The notes under the pieces are model-generated. The model was not told the origin of the DNA and did not search any database. It worked only from the letters and a program-made list of their open reading frames with translations. 64,000 nt of DNA from Pyropia yezoensis (taxonomy: Eukaryota; Rhodophyta; Bangiophyceae; Bangiales; Bangiaceae). The DNA is taken from assembly GCA_009829735.1 (NCBI GenBank), contig CM020618.1, positions 16,291,346 to 16,355,345 on the forward strand. The letters run 5' to 3'. Shown here one piece after another: positions 52,081 through 61,863 of this stretch (positions within the stretch are counted from its first letter, which is position 1; each line of letters starts with the position of its first letter). The translations under genes and the position numbers were made by a program.

Positions 52081-52106
52081 GCCTTTTTTTGCATGGAAAA
52101 AAAGGC
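52081..52106. repeat. GCC-T7/A7-GGC hairpin inside the transposon
   Basis: A perfect 10-bp inverted repeat, GCCTTTTTTT and AAAAAAAGGC, around a 6-base loop, upstream of the transposase start. Confidence 0.6.
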
Positions 52107-52301
52107 CCGCATTATGGGGCATTTTTTGGGTCTATGAGAAGGACAGTGCCGTACCTCTTTGTTCTCTTGTTCCTTCTTTTGTGTTCTTGCTCCTGTTTTT
52201 CTTGTCGTATATAGACGTATATGTTTTCTCTCGTCCAACCAGGAAGCCGTGTCGGGAGAGAAGTGGCCCGAACGTGGCACGTGTTGGATGTAATGCAATA
52301 T

Positions 52302-52339
52302 TCGCTCTGAACCCTAGTGTCCGCCCTTAACTTGGGGTG
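52302..52339 (-). repeat. Right terminal inverted repeat of the 3.6-kb transposon
   Basis: Contains the inner 23-base block (52302-52324) and outer CTTAACTTGGGGTG (52326-52339), followed by CCAG. Confidence 0.8.
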
Positions 52340-52343
52340 CCAG

Positions 52344-52877
52344 TGCCTGCCCCTTACCGCGGCGTGCCGGGAAGGCGGCGTGTTAGATCGACTGACAATT
52401 TTACTGTCGATTACCGTAGATACGCGCAATGTGTCTTGTTTTGTGTGGTGAGGGGTTACGTACGCTGGCCTGCAGCTGGTGGGTGGCTTGCCTGTCTCTG
52501 CATGACCATCCTATTTTCCCATGGACTGGAGTGTATTTGATCGGGGGTATTGGTGGGACTAGACTACTCGCGATCCGGCTCCCACCATGCCATCTGTCCC
52601 TACACTGGGATAGAAGGGGTGGGCGGGGGACGCCGCCACCGGCTGCCTACAGCCGGCACGTTCGTTTGCCCTCGTGCCCCGCCCGCCATCCCGGCTCTCG
52701 CCCTTTGGCGTCGCCTACGGCGCGCGCCTATCTCTCTCTCTTTCATACTCTTTGCTTGCCTCCGCCCACGGTTGCATGCTGTTTACCCTCTGTTTGTGGG
52801 CGCTGGCTTTTTCCCGCGCCCTGGGGCCATTGGTGGCGACCTACGGGCATACTTTGCGGATACGGCCGTCTGGCCCC
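52344..52877. other. Intergenic between two transposons
   Basis: Short frames only; a C/T-rich patch occurs near 52690-52760. No recognised feature. Confidence 0.4.
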
Positions 52878-53366
52878 TACAGTCATTATTCGACTATATA
52901 CGGGGGTGCGCCATGAAGTAGCCCATCAAGTCGGCGGTGCCAGCCGCCTTTCGCCCCTGATAAATTCGCCCCAGTTTGGAACGATTGTCGATCGTTTGAC
53001 GGCGTCGCGCGATCGTTCACTGTCGAGCTGGACTGCCGCCTGCCCTCTGCGCCTCATACCGCAAGACATCACAGCATGAAGCACCGGAGCGCTTCACGAC
53101 CAAACCAGAAGAGCAGCTCATAATGATACAATTGTCCCCTATTTTTATTCGCTCGCCTCGTCTACATCGGCGGGTTGCGCTCGACGCTCTTGGTCCACTG
53201 TGTCCTCGATTGCGTCTGGGTCCTCCTCGATACCCAGCCATCCCTCCACAGCCAGCTCTTGCTCAGCCCTGTCACTCGCGCCAAAGCAGTTCTGCGCCAC
53301 AGCAGACGTGCCCATTAGGGACAATAGCTCACATACGTCCTCGCCAATGGGCTGGACGGCGGCACG

Positions 53367-55098
53367 TTAATCTCCGTGGTCAGCCAAGAGGAGCGCCTCC
53401 ATGCCAAGCGGCAGAATGCGCGCCTTTGCCCAGCAATGGGCAATCGTGGCCGTCGTCACCGCTGCCCACTCCTCGAGGATAAGCTCGGCCACGTCTTGCA
53501 GGTGGACTGGAGCCCCGTCGCGAACTCCCAGGATTTGCCTCGGGGTCGGCGCCCGTAAGCGCCTGCGCCTTGTTGACTCAGCCGGGGCGGTGCTTGGGGG
53601 GGGTTCCCACACATTGGGTCTGGAAGCCAAAGCAATGTCAGCCGGCGCAGGCGACGGCAAACCATCAACCGAAATCGAGTTGAACGAAAACGCTTCAATA
53701 GATCCCGGCGCGGCGGGGGGAGGGGGGGGGCTTGTGTTGGGTTCCACAGCAATCGGCCCACCCGACGGCCCGGGGGCGGCGCGTGGAGTGGCCGACCCAG
53801 GAGTGGCGCACGGAGCACAGGGCACGGCGGCAGGGCGGGGGGGGGGGCTTGTGTTGGGTCCCGTCGCAATCGGCGCACCCGTCGGCCCGGGGGCGGCGCG
53901 TGGAGTGGCCGACCCAGGAGTCGCGCGCGGAGCACAGGGCTCGGCGGCGGAGGGGGGGAGGGGGCTCGCGTTGGGGCCCGCAGCATTCGGCGCACCGGTT
54001 GGCACGGGGGCGGCGTCACAATCGCCGCCCGGTGGTGCTGGGGGGGGGCTCGCATTGGGTCCCGCAGCATTCGGCGCACCGGTTGGCACGGGGGCGGCGT
54101 CACACTCGCCGCCCGGTGGGGCTGACACCCCCGGCCATATTCCCGCCGACGGAGGGCCCAGCCTCGTCACCTCGAGTGTTGTCGCCGCTGCCCCCGCCGC
54201 TTCGGGAGGCCTGCTAGGGCCTGGCCCCGCGGCCGTGTGCAGGATAGGCCCCGCCGCCGCCTCCGTCGCCGCACGGCGCCCGCTTGTTGGCACCGGTGCT
54301 GGCGCTGCGGTCGGCCCGGCTGCCCGCGCTGAAGCTTCACGCCGCTGCCTGTCCTCGTGCGCGCGGATGACCAGCGATATTAGGCGCTTCTTATACCAAC
54401 GCTTGACACACGCGATCACGCCAGCATCTAGAGGTTGATGGATGGCGGTCACGTTTGGGGGGAGAGCGCAAATCTTAACTTGCGGATGCGTCAACTCCGT
54501 GTGCGCCCCACAGTTGTCGACAATGAGGATGACAGGCTCGCTGGTCCGTGACCGCACAGCTGGGGCAAACACCGTGTTGAACCACTTGTCGTACACATCC
54601 GCATCCATCCACGCCGACCTTTGGCTGAAGTAGGAAAGAGGGCAGGCCGGTCGGGGAGGCTTAAAACACAAGGGCACGGCGGCCGACCCAATGATAGAGA
54701 TGGGGATCTTATGGGAGCCCGTGGCATTGCATGCCAACACGAGGGTGACCCGATCCTTGGCCTTCATGGCCTTGGTCCCTCGTGCCCGCCGTCGTTGCCC
54801 CGCCGCGATGTAGGCCCGGCTAGGAAGACACCGAGACTGCAGCCCCGTCTCGTCCATACTGTATATATGCTCTGGGTCGTAGTTGGACAGCTCCTCCCGT
54901 ATCTCGGTCATCCTTTCCGCTTCTTGTTGAGCAGCGTCAATCGCCGACCCACCCTGGCCCCAAAGCGCCACGTTGCGCAGCTGGTGTCGTTGCGCCCACT
55001 TCTCGATAAAGCCCTTCGATGCCATGAAGCCCGCCACGCCCATTTCGGCTGCAATCTCGGCCGCCTTGGACTCAAGCACTGCCAGAGTCACAGGAAGG
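53367..55098 (-). CDS. Pogo-type transposase, copy 2 (5' part displaced)
   Basis: The visible part starts inside the second DNA-binding segment (LPVTLAVLESKAAEIAAEMG, KWAQRHQLRNVALWGQG). The DDE_1 domain has all three acids: YSMDETGLQ, LIVDNCGAHTELTHPQ, ALPPNVTAIHQPLDAGVIAC. After the catalytic domain (ending near KRWYKKRLISLVI) comes a long Ala/Pro/Gly tail with tandem repeats, then a short conserved end (DVAELILEEWAAVTTATIAH, CWAKARILP) that parallels copy 1 (DAAKIIAEDWEKVTVVQLAN, CWLTAEVLP). The N-terminal helix-turn-helix is missing here because element C inserted upstream; open frame to 55241 reads into its LTR. The Pro/Ala tail is absent from copy 1. Confidence 0.8.
53724..54124 (-). 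repeat. Two families of tandem repeats in the pogo copy 2 tail
   Basis: Two ~117-bp units (CATPGSATPRAAPGP..., AxPCAPxATPGSATPRAAPG) followed upstream by two ~81-84-bp units (CDAAPVPTGAPNAAGPNASP). All units keep the reading frame. Confidence 0.7.
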
Positions 55099-55669
55099 TG
55101 TAGCATCCCTGGCCCCGACTTGGCGCCGACCCGGGACGACAACCAGAGGGCACCAGGTGCCAGAACACGCCCGCCGTGTGGTGATGGTTGGCGGCCGTGG
55201 CCCGTGCCCGGCACTGGGATGCGGTGGACTACGCTATCCACACGTGAGAGAGGGATTTCTGATGGGTTTTTGCATACTTGTGAGGGACTTGATTTGAGAG
55301 AATTTGAGTGTGAGATTAGTGAGTGGGAATAGAATTAGTAGTGATAGTGGCCCCCGACCTGACGAGGTTAGACTCGGGTCGGGGCCACTCGGGATTATGG
55401 GGGGGCTACCTGGCCAACGTGCCGAGGCTCCCCCAGATGCACGTTAAGAGGGACAGCGAGGCGCCCTTGGCCCGCGCCCTCAGGAAAAAGACAACTGCGC
55501 GTTTGCTTTCCTCTTCCCCGTGTGCACTACCGTGCGTATCTGTTTGCTCTGCGAGCAGGCACGTGAGGCAATAGGCATACCATTCTCGTAGTTCCCCTTT
55601 CTGTGTTACCTGTCCCTTTCCCCCGAGGGATATAGACACGTGTCTGAGAGGATCGAGTTTTATACCACA
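55099..55669 (+). repeat. Element C 5' LTR (start approximate)
   Basis: Proposed TGTAGCA start at 55099, where pogo homology stops, and ACCACA end at 55669. An alternative start is TGTGGTGA at 55176. Contains a GC-rich hairpin (GTGGCCCCCGACC near 55348 pairing with GGTCGGGGCCAC near 55378). Confidence 0.55.
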
Positions 55670-55673
55670 TATT

Positions 55674-55692
55674 TGGTGGAGCAGCAGGGGAC
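55674..55692 (+). promoter_or_regulatory. Element C primer-binding site
   Basis: TGGTGGAGCAGCAGGGGAC, identical to the sites of elements A and B, four bases after the LTR end. Confidence 0.8.
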
Positions 55693-55869
55693 ATTGGAGT
55701 GTTTGAGAAGAGACATTTGGGAGCAGCGGTTGGGTTGTTCCTGTTCTGTCTTTTTCTGTGGTTTGGGAATTATCTGCACCCGTTCAATGGAATCCCATTC
55801 CTGGCTCTCCAACCCCTTTCTTGTGGTCTTGAGATCTTTGGACTGGACTGTGGCTGTCAAGAGACCAAC

Positions 55870-57630
55870 ATGGCTACCCTCCCTGGCACGACGGTGCCCG
55901 AAGGGGTAGACCCCGCGTCCCTTGACGCATCCCTGGTCACCGCGGGGGACGGTGCCCAACCCGGCGTTCTCCCTACGGGTGAAGCAGACCTGGGCGTGAC
56001 ATCCGGTAGTGGACTGGAGTCTACAGGCGGCCAAGTACCGCCTGCTCCCGTTCCTCCGGCTGTTCCTCCTGTGGGAGCCATCCCGGGGTCAACGGCGTTT
56101 GAGTCCGCTCGCAGCAGACGTCTCCCTCCTGTCGGTTCTACTCCTCAACCTCCAGGGATAGCCCCTGGTGTGTTTACTCCTGGACCCACACATGGCAGCT
56201 GGGTGTATACACCTCTTCCTGTGGGCACTAGCAGTGCCAGAGGCACCGCTGTGACGGGTTCTATCGGTCTCCCTGAGACCTCCACTCCTGGGACCGGCCA
56301 GGCTTTTCCTCCCCTTGCATCCTATGGACCGGGGAGCTCCAAGGCCGGTAACCGGAGCAGCCGGAGGCATCGGCGTCGTCGCCGTCGCTCTAGCACCAGC
56401 GAAACCAGTTCCTCCAGCTCTGAGGAGGGATGTGACTGGGATGCATCTCCCGGCCCCACCCGGCGCAGGCTAGTCGAGTTTGACTTCCCTGCCCACCCAG
56501 TGGGAGATGCCACCCTGAACAAGGTCACGTATTGGGGTAACTACCGGCTGGAGAACCAAGACCAAGGTTACACCCGGAAGATGGCCAAGAAGATGGCATC
56601 CCTGGACCGGCGAATGCAGCCGAGCTTTGGGGGACATCCTAAGTTTTCCGGGAAGAGACCGGCGCTTATCTTTGCCTTCCTGCGCCGGTTTGTCAAGGCA
56701 TGCAATGACGACGATGTGTCCGAGGGCAAGGCTCTCTACCTCCTGGTTAACTTCATGACCGGAGAAGCGGAACAGCGGTTTGCACAGGTTCTACCAGACT
56801 CTGCCGGACACATTGTCGGACGTACCGTCGCGAGTAATCCAGAGGCGGTCAACTGGCTCCTGTCCAACTACGCTGACGCGGACTCTCTGCGTGAAGCAGT
56901 CGGCAGGCTGAACCGGGAAACCATGGAAAGACAAGAGACTCCAGAGGCGTTCGCCCGTCGTGTCCGGGAGATGAGCGATGCTTGTGGCAACGTTTACCCT
57001 GAGGACAGGCTCAAGATGATCTTCTCGGAAGGGCTTCCTGAATATCTTCAAGTGGATGCGGAGAACTACAACCAGGAACATCAAGAACATACCCTCCAGC
57101 AGTTGATGGCCTACACCCAGGGCAAGTACCGGCAAGCCAAGGCCCTCCAAGCTCCCATGGTATCAACTCCCAAGCCGTTGTCGCGAGTTCGTCCCGGACC
57201 CGACAAGTATAAGGGAGGTGATAGCCCTGTACCGGTACTCGCAGTTGGCGAGGCCTCACCCATGGAGTCAAGGGACAAGTGGGGCGGCTTCGTTTCTAAG
57301 GAGCAACCTTCCCTGGTCGCCCCCAAGCCGGTCAAGAACCAGCGGTTCCGGTCTTGCTGGCTGTGCCAGAAGGAGGACCACATGTCCTACCAGTGCCCGA
57401 CCATTCCCAAGGATCTCCAGGAGAAATTCAAGCGTCAAGGACTGGTGTTTGCAAAGGCAGTCAACTGGGCTGACCGGCGAGCACCAACCAAGATGGACAA
57501 GGCACAGGTACACGCAATCCGAGTGGCAACCCTACAGAGCATCACGGAGGCTCTGGCAAGGGAAGCTCCTACGGACGTTTACCTGGAGACCGAAACCTCT
57601 AAGGACTCCTCGGATCCGGGAAACGAGTAG
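55870..57630 (+). CDS. Element C gag
   Basis: 586 residues from ATG 55870 (MATLPGTTVPEGVDPASLDA), which matches the gag start of element B; the open frame extends 57 codons upstream. Pro/Gly/Ser-rich N terminus, a basic Ser/Arg patch (RSSRRHRRRRRRSSTSETSS), capsid-like helices (RPALIFAFLRRFVKACNDDD) and one CCHC knuckle (CWLCQKEDHMSYQC). Acidic C terminus. Confidence 0.75.
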   Translation: MATLPGTTVPEGVDPASLDASLVTAGDGAQPGVLPTGEADLGVTSGSGLESTGGQVPPAPVPPAVPPVGAIPGSTAFESARSRRLPPVGSTPQPPGIAPGVFTPGPTHGSWVYTPLPVGTSSARGTAVTGSIGLPETSTPGTGQAFPPLASYGPGSSKAGNRSSRRHRRRRRRSSTSETSSSSSEEGCDWDASPGPTRRRLVEFDFPAHPVGDATLNKVTYWGNYRLENQDQGYTRKMAKKMASLDRRMQPSFGGHPKFSGKRPALIFAFLRRFVKACNDDDVSEGKALYLLVNFMTGEAEQRFAQVLPDSAGHIVGRTVASNPEAVNWLLSNYADADSLREAVGRLNRETMERQETPEAFARRVREMSDACGNVYPEDRLKMIFSEGLPEYLQVDAENYNQEHQEHTLQQLMAYTQGKYRQAKALQAPMVSTPKPLSRVRPGPDKYKGGDSPVPVLAVGEASPMESRDKWGGFVSKEQPSLVAPKPVKNQRFRSCWLCQKEDHMSYQCPTIPKDLQEKFKRQGLVFAKAVNWADRRAPTKMDKAQVHAIRVATLQSITEALAREAPTDVYLETETSKDSSDPGNE

Positions 57631-57758
57631 AGCAGGCGCTCTCCCCAAGTGTCTTCCCGAATCTCCGACGGCAGGGTACTTCTACCCGTTCTCCCCTTGC
57701 GTGCCGGGAGAAAGAACGGCAGTTACCTGCTCAACCGGTAGCCGCCTGGACACCCTGT

Positions 57759-60700
57759 TTGTTCAAGGCGACCTTGCTCGTCCTGCGTAAGGAAAACCTC
57801 AAGATTAATGCTCGTATGCGTGTGGGGGATAGCCTCCCCCAAGCTGTTACGCCGGTGGTTGACACGGGAGCCGGACCAAGCGTCATCACTGAGAACCTGT
57901 TACCTCCGGGCTGGCGTGGACATGCCTGGAGAGCGCCTACCAAGACCCGGATTGTAGACGCATCAGGTCAATCCCTACGACCGCTTGGCCGTCTTCCCGT
58001 CGCCATCTATGTCAACAATGAACCAATGCTTTTTCCCTTTCTAGTAGTCAAGACTCTATCAGTCGCCCTCATCCTAGGCTGGGACTTCCAGAAGCAGCAT
58101 GTCAAGGGTATCCTGCCCGGAGAAGGAAAGGTGCAGTTCAACCATGGGTTTGTGTCACCAGTGCTGGAGCATCTGGACGCCAAGGTTCGTGTGGTCAAGA
58201 ACCAGAAGGAACGCATCCCACCCTCTACCTTGACCCTCTTCAAGCCGGTGCTCCTACCTCCTCGCTCGGAGACCAAGGTTCAAGTCACTACCCGAATTGC
58301 GGGTCAATGCCTGATCTACGGGCGCAAGGAATTTCTGGCGAAACACCAATTATACTTGGCCCACGGACATCACAAGAAGGTGGAGAGGCACACCCCGTTC
58401 TCTGTGCTGGTCGTCAACGTGAGCCGGAAGCCAATAAACCTCGCCAAGGGCACTCGAGTTGGCACAGCAGAGCCTTACCGGGGGTCCGCCCGTGCTATGA
58501 GCAAGGAAGACCTCTTGAACCTGCAACAAGAGCTGGCATCCAACTTGACGGCCTTAGACGTATCTCCGGAACAAGAGCAGGCTGGCAGCGCTACTCCGAA
58601 GCCCGAACAAGCACCGCCCGGGATGCCGAAGGTCAACCAAGAAAATGTCCTTCCCGACTTGAAGGAGGCACTGGAGAAGCTTCTCCAGGAATATCGGCAC
58701 CTATGGTCTGGAGAACTGGGCAAGATGGACGCCACTCTACACCGGATTCAACTCAAGCCAGATGCCAAGCCAGTGCACATGCAACCATACCGGGCTGGAC
58801 CTCATCGCCGGGATGAGATTGAGAAGCAGGTTAACAAGATGCTCAAGATGGATGTTATCGAGCCGTCGGATGGCGAGTGGGCTTTCCCGGTGGTAGTCGT
58901 CCCGAAAACCGGCGGTCACTTCCGTTTCTGCGTTGACTACCGGCGCCTGAACGAGATGACAGTCAAGGATGTATACCCGATTCCCCGGATGGATGATTGC
59001 ATCGACTTTCTTGGTGATGCCACCCTCTTCTCGACGCTGGATTGTAATGCCGGTTACTGGCAGATCCCTCTGGCGGACGAGGACAAGGACAAGACTACCT
59101 TCACGTGCCACTTGGGACTATTCCGGTGTAAGCGTCTTCCTTTTGGTCTCACCAATGCTCCGGCAACCTTTCAGAGAGCCATTGACATCATCCTGTCGGG
59201 GCTAAGGTGGAGAACATGTTTGGTCTACCTGGACGATATTATTGTTTTCTCCAAGACCCCGACGGAACACCTGGAACACCTTCGGGAGGTCCTGGCCCTC
59301 CTGTCCAAGGCTGGAGTCACCCTCAAGGCCGAGAAGTGCCACCTGTTTGAGACTGAGGTGGAGTACCTGGGGCACGTGCTGAGTCCGGGGGAGCTCCGAG
59401 TCAATGAGAAGAACATCAAGGCCCTCCGGCATGCACGGCAACCTAAAACCCAGACGGAACTCAAGAGCTTCCTGGGTATGTGCAACGTCTACCGCCGGTT
59501 AGTACGGGACTATGCTCTAATTGCCCGGCCATTGACCAAGCTTACCAGCATGAAGCTTCCCGCACAACTCCCGGTGTTCGACGAGAAGCAGACCGCGGCC
59601 TTCGAAGAACTCAAAAAGCGCCTGACCACCACTCCAGTACTAGCTTTACCCAAGCGGGAGGGCCAGTTTGTTCTGGAGACTGATGCCTGTGGCATACAGG
59701 TGGGGTGCTCACTACTCCAGCAGCAACCTGATGGGCACTTCCTCCCGATAGGCTACTACAGTCGCGTCTTGACTCCAGCCGAGAAGAACTATTCCACGAC
59801 TGAGCGCGAGTGCTTGGCAGTCGTCTGGGCTTGCTTCCTATTACGGCCATACCTTGAAGGACAAGAGTTCCTCATCCGGACGGACCACGCCAGTCTAAGG
59901 TGGCTGCTATGCATGGACAGCAGTCAAGGAAGGGTCGCCCGGTGGCGCCTACGCCTGTCGGAGTTCAAGTACAAGGTGTGCACCAGAGCAGGGAGGGAGC
60001 ACCACTGCGCCGACACCATGTCCCGGCTGGAGACTCCTGCAGCCGATACCGGTCCTATCCCGGAGGAAATACCTTGCTTCATCCTCCCGAATGTCGGACG
60101 TGGCTGGCACGCTCCCCTGTATGAGACACCTGAAGCTCATCAACCGGTGACTATTCGCCGGATGCTGGAGGCACAACTGACGGACCCTCAATGCTTGGAG
60201 CTTCGCCACCAAATGGACCTGAACCGGAACAGTCGTTTCTCCGAGTCTACGGACGGACTCCTAGTACGGGTGTCACCCTTCGATGGGGCCACTCAAGTCT
60301 ACGTACCCCGGGGCCTACGAGCTGACATCCTACGCCTGGAGCACTCGTCTCCCCAGGCCGGACATCCTGGTATCAATCGGATGTACGCTTCCATGCGACG
60401 ACACTATTACTGGGAAACCATGGCCAGTGACGTCCATAAGTACCTTGAGGCTTGTGTTTCTTGTGCAAGGAACCGGTTGTCCCAGAGGAAGAAGACTTCT
60501 AAGCTACGCCTATTCCCTGCGGCGGAGTCTTTTGCAAGCTTAAGCATGGACATCCTGGGGCCCCTACCTGAAACATCCAGTGGCAACATATACTTGCTCA
60601 TCATTTGTGACCGGTTCTCCAAGTTCACTCGAGCAATCCCGCTGAGGACCATCACGGCTCTGGATGTCACGTCAGCCTTCTGCGAGTACTGGATAGCTGC

Positions 60701-61718
60701 CTACGGCCCTCCAGACTCCGTCTTAACCGACAACGGTCCCCAGTTTGCATCCCTGTTCTTCCAAGGACTCTGTGACCTGATGCGCATCAAGAACTTGTAC
60801 ACCACGACGTACCACCCGCAAACGAACGGCCAGGTGGAACGATTCAACCGGACCCTAGTGGACATGCTACGGCACTACGTGGAGGAGCACCAAGAAGACT
60901 GGGACGAGCTCCTGGCTGTCCTCACTCTAGCCTACAACTCCCGAGCTCACCGGACAACGGGAGTCGCTCCACTCGACTTTGTCACCCCAAGGCGGCTGAC
61001 CAACTTCTCCCTGGAAAGAATACCAGATGGTCTCCAGCCTGCACTGAAGTCAGGTCCCAAGGCAAAGGATGAGTTCCTGGAACAACTGAAGCTCCTGCTC
61101 CCAAGAGTCAAGGAGTCAATCTCGAAGACCCAGGAGCGATACAAGCGGGGCTATGACAAGGGCGTTCGGGAAAAGAACAAGGAACTGGGTGGTGGCGACT
61201 GGGTTTTTGTGGACAACCATAGCAAGACCCGGGGGAAGCTGGACTCTAAGACGGATGGACCTTATGAGATTCTGAATACGGATGGCTGGACCTTCCTCCT
61301 AGACGTGGATGGCTCCCCGTACCGGGTAAGCAGCGACCATGTCACCCGAGCTCCACCGCCAAGCCAACGGGATTTGACCCGGCGCAAGCGGGCCGCAGTA
61401 CCCTGGCTATCCCAAGAAGAAGGCCGGGAATATGTCTACGTCAAGTTTGTGGACCATGCCTGGAGAGACGGACGCCTGTACCTGCGAGTACGCTGGTTCG
61501 GTTTTAACCCGGCAGATGATACCTGGGAACCCTCAAACCGGCTGCCCATCGCGGATGTCTGTGCCTACACGCGACGGAACGGGATAGAGGGCACTCCAGT
61601 GGCCAGAGCCGGCAAGATTCTGGAGTCGGACTCGGAGGAGGACCAAGAGGATGGGACCAACCAAGTCCCTCGGGACGAGCCGAGTTCATCCGCAACGGAT
61701 GCGGAACAAGAGGATTGA
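57759..61718 (+). CDS. Element C pol polyprotein
   Basis: 1319 residues in one frame. Protease VDTGAGPSVITE (near residue 34), reverse transcriptase FCVDYRRL and YLDDIIVF (near 490), RNase H TDACGIQVGC and TERECLAVVWA, integrase zinc domain (HSSPQAGH...CVSCARNR), core MDILGPLPE, LTDNGPQFAS, NGQVERFNRTL, and chromodomain LRVRWFGFNPADDTWEPSN near 1245. An acidic tail (LESDSEEDQED) follows, absent from B. Confidence 0.88.
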   Translation: MFKATLLVLRKENLKINARMRVGDSLPQAVTPVVDTGAGPSVITENLLPPGWRGHAWRAPTKTRIVDASGQSLRPLGRLPVAIYVNNEPMLFPFLVVKTLSVALILGWDFQKQHVKGILPGEGKVQFNHGFVSPVLEHLDAKVRVVKNQKERIPPSTLTLFKPVLLPPRSETKVQVTTRIAGQCLIYGRKEFLAKHQLYLAHGHHKKVERHTPFSVLVVNVSRKPINLAKGTRVGTAEPYRGSARAMSKEDLLNLQQELASNLTALDVSPEQEQAGSATPKPEQAPPGMPKVNQENVLPDLKEALEKLLQEYRHLWSGELGKMDATLHRIQLKPDAKPVHMQPYRAGPHRRDEIEKQVNKMLKMDVIEPSDGEWAFPVVVVPKTGGHFRFCVDYRRLNEMTVKDVYPIPRMDDCIDFLGDATLFSTLDCNAGYWQIPLADEDKDKTTFTCHLGLFRCKRLPFGLTNAPATFQRAIDIILSGLRWRTCLVYLDDIIVFSKTPTEHLEHLREVLALLSKAGVTLKAEKCHLFETEVEYLGHVLSPGELRVNEKNIKALRHARQPKTQTELKSFLGMCNVYRRLVRDYALIARPLTKLTSMKLPAQLPVFDEKQTAAFEELKKRLTTTPVLALPKREGQFVLETDACGIQVGCSLLQQQPDGHFLPIGYYSRVLTPAEKNYSTTERECLAVVWACFLLRPYLEGQEFLIRTDHASLRWLLCMDSSQGRVARWRLRLSEFKYKVCTRAGREHHCADTMSRLETPAADTGPIPEEIPCFILPNVGRGWHAPLYETPEAHQPVTIRRMLEAQLTDPQCLELRHQMDLNRNSRFSESTDGLLVRVSPFDGATQVYVPRGLRADILRLEHSSPQAGHPGINRMYASMRRHYYWETMASDVHKYLEACVSCARNRLSQRKKTSKLRLFPAAESFASLSMDILGPLPETSSGNIYLLIICDRFSKFTRAIPLRTITALDVTSAFCEYWIAAYGPPDSVLTDNGPQFASLFFQGLCDLMRIKNLYTTTYHPQTNGQVERFNRTLVDMLRHYVEEHQEDWDELLAVLTLAYNSRAHRTTGVAPLDFVTPRRLTNFSLERIPDGLQPALKSGPKAKDEFLEQLKLLLPRVKESISKTQERYKRGYDKGVREKNKELGGGDWVFVDNHSKTRGKLDSKTDGPYEILNTDGWTFLLDVDGSPYRVSSDHVTRAPPPSQRDLTRRKRAAVPWLSQEEGREYVYVKFVDHAWRDGRLYLRVRWFGFNPADDTWEPSNRLPIADVCAYTRRNGIEGTPVARAGKILESDSEEDQEDGTNQVPRDEPSSSATDAEQED

Positions 61719-61863
61719 GAAGAAGGGAACGGGTATATCAAGGAGAACATGCAATACAAGCATGGAACAATCAGGTAAAACAAGCACCCGCTCGGGCAAC
61801 CCTTCTCTCCGCCTCTTCCCTCCTCGCTTCTCCCAAGACCCTCACCCTCCTTGCCTCCAACTA

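Larger units (their letters stand above)
48744..52339 (-). mobile_element. 3.6-kb DNA transposon of unassigned superfamily
   Basis: Terminal inverted repeats: left CACCCCCAGTTAAG (48744-48757), 11 bases, then a 23-base block GCGGACACTAGGGTTCAGAG+CGA (48769-48791). The right end in reverse complement is CACCCCAAGTTAAG, one base, then the identical 23-base block. CCAG flanks both sides (48740-48743, 52340-52343), a 4-bp target duplication. One ORF (49287-51848, minus) fills the interior. The combination of a 4-bp duplication, CAC-starting ends and a RAG1-like C terminus does not match one superfamily I can name. Transib ends also start CAC but duplicate 5 bp; Sola elements duplicate 4 bp. Confidence 0.8.
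52880..55098 (-). mobile_element. Pogo-type transposon copy 2, interrupted by element C
   Basis: Left end at 52880 (CAGTCATTATTCGACTATAT) after TA (52878-52879), matching the end of copy 1. The minus-strand transposase occupies 53367-55098. The transposon's other half, including the transposase N terminus and right end, is displaced beyond element C and lies outside the window. Confidence 0.7.

Noticed and set aside
55099-55241. Extra N-terminal 48 codons of pogo copy 2 transposase
   Set aside because: Homology to copy 1 stops where the LTR of element C is proposed to begin; these codons are LTR sequence.
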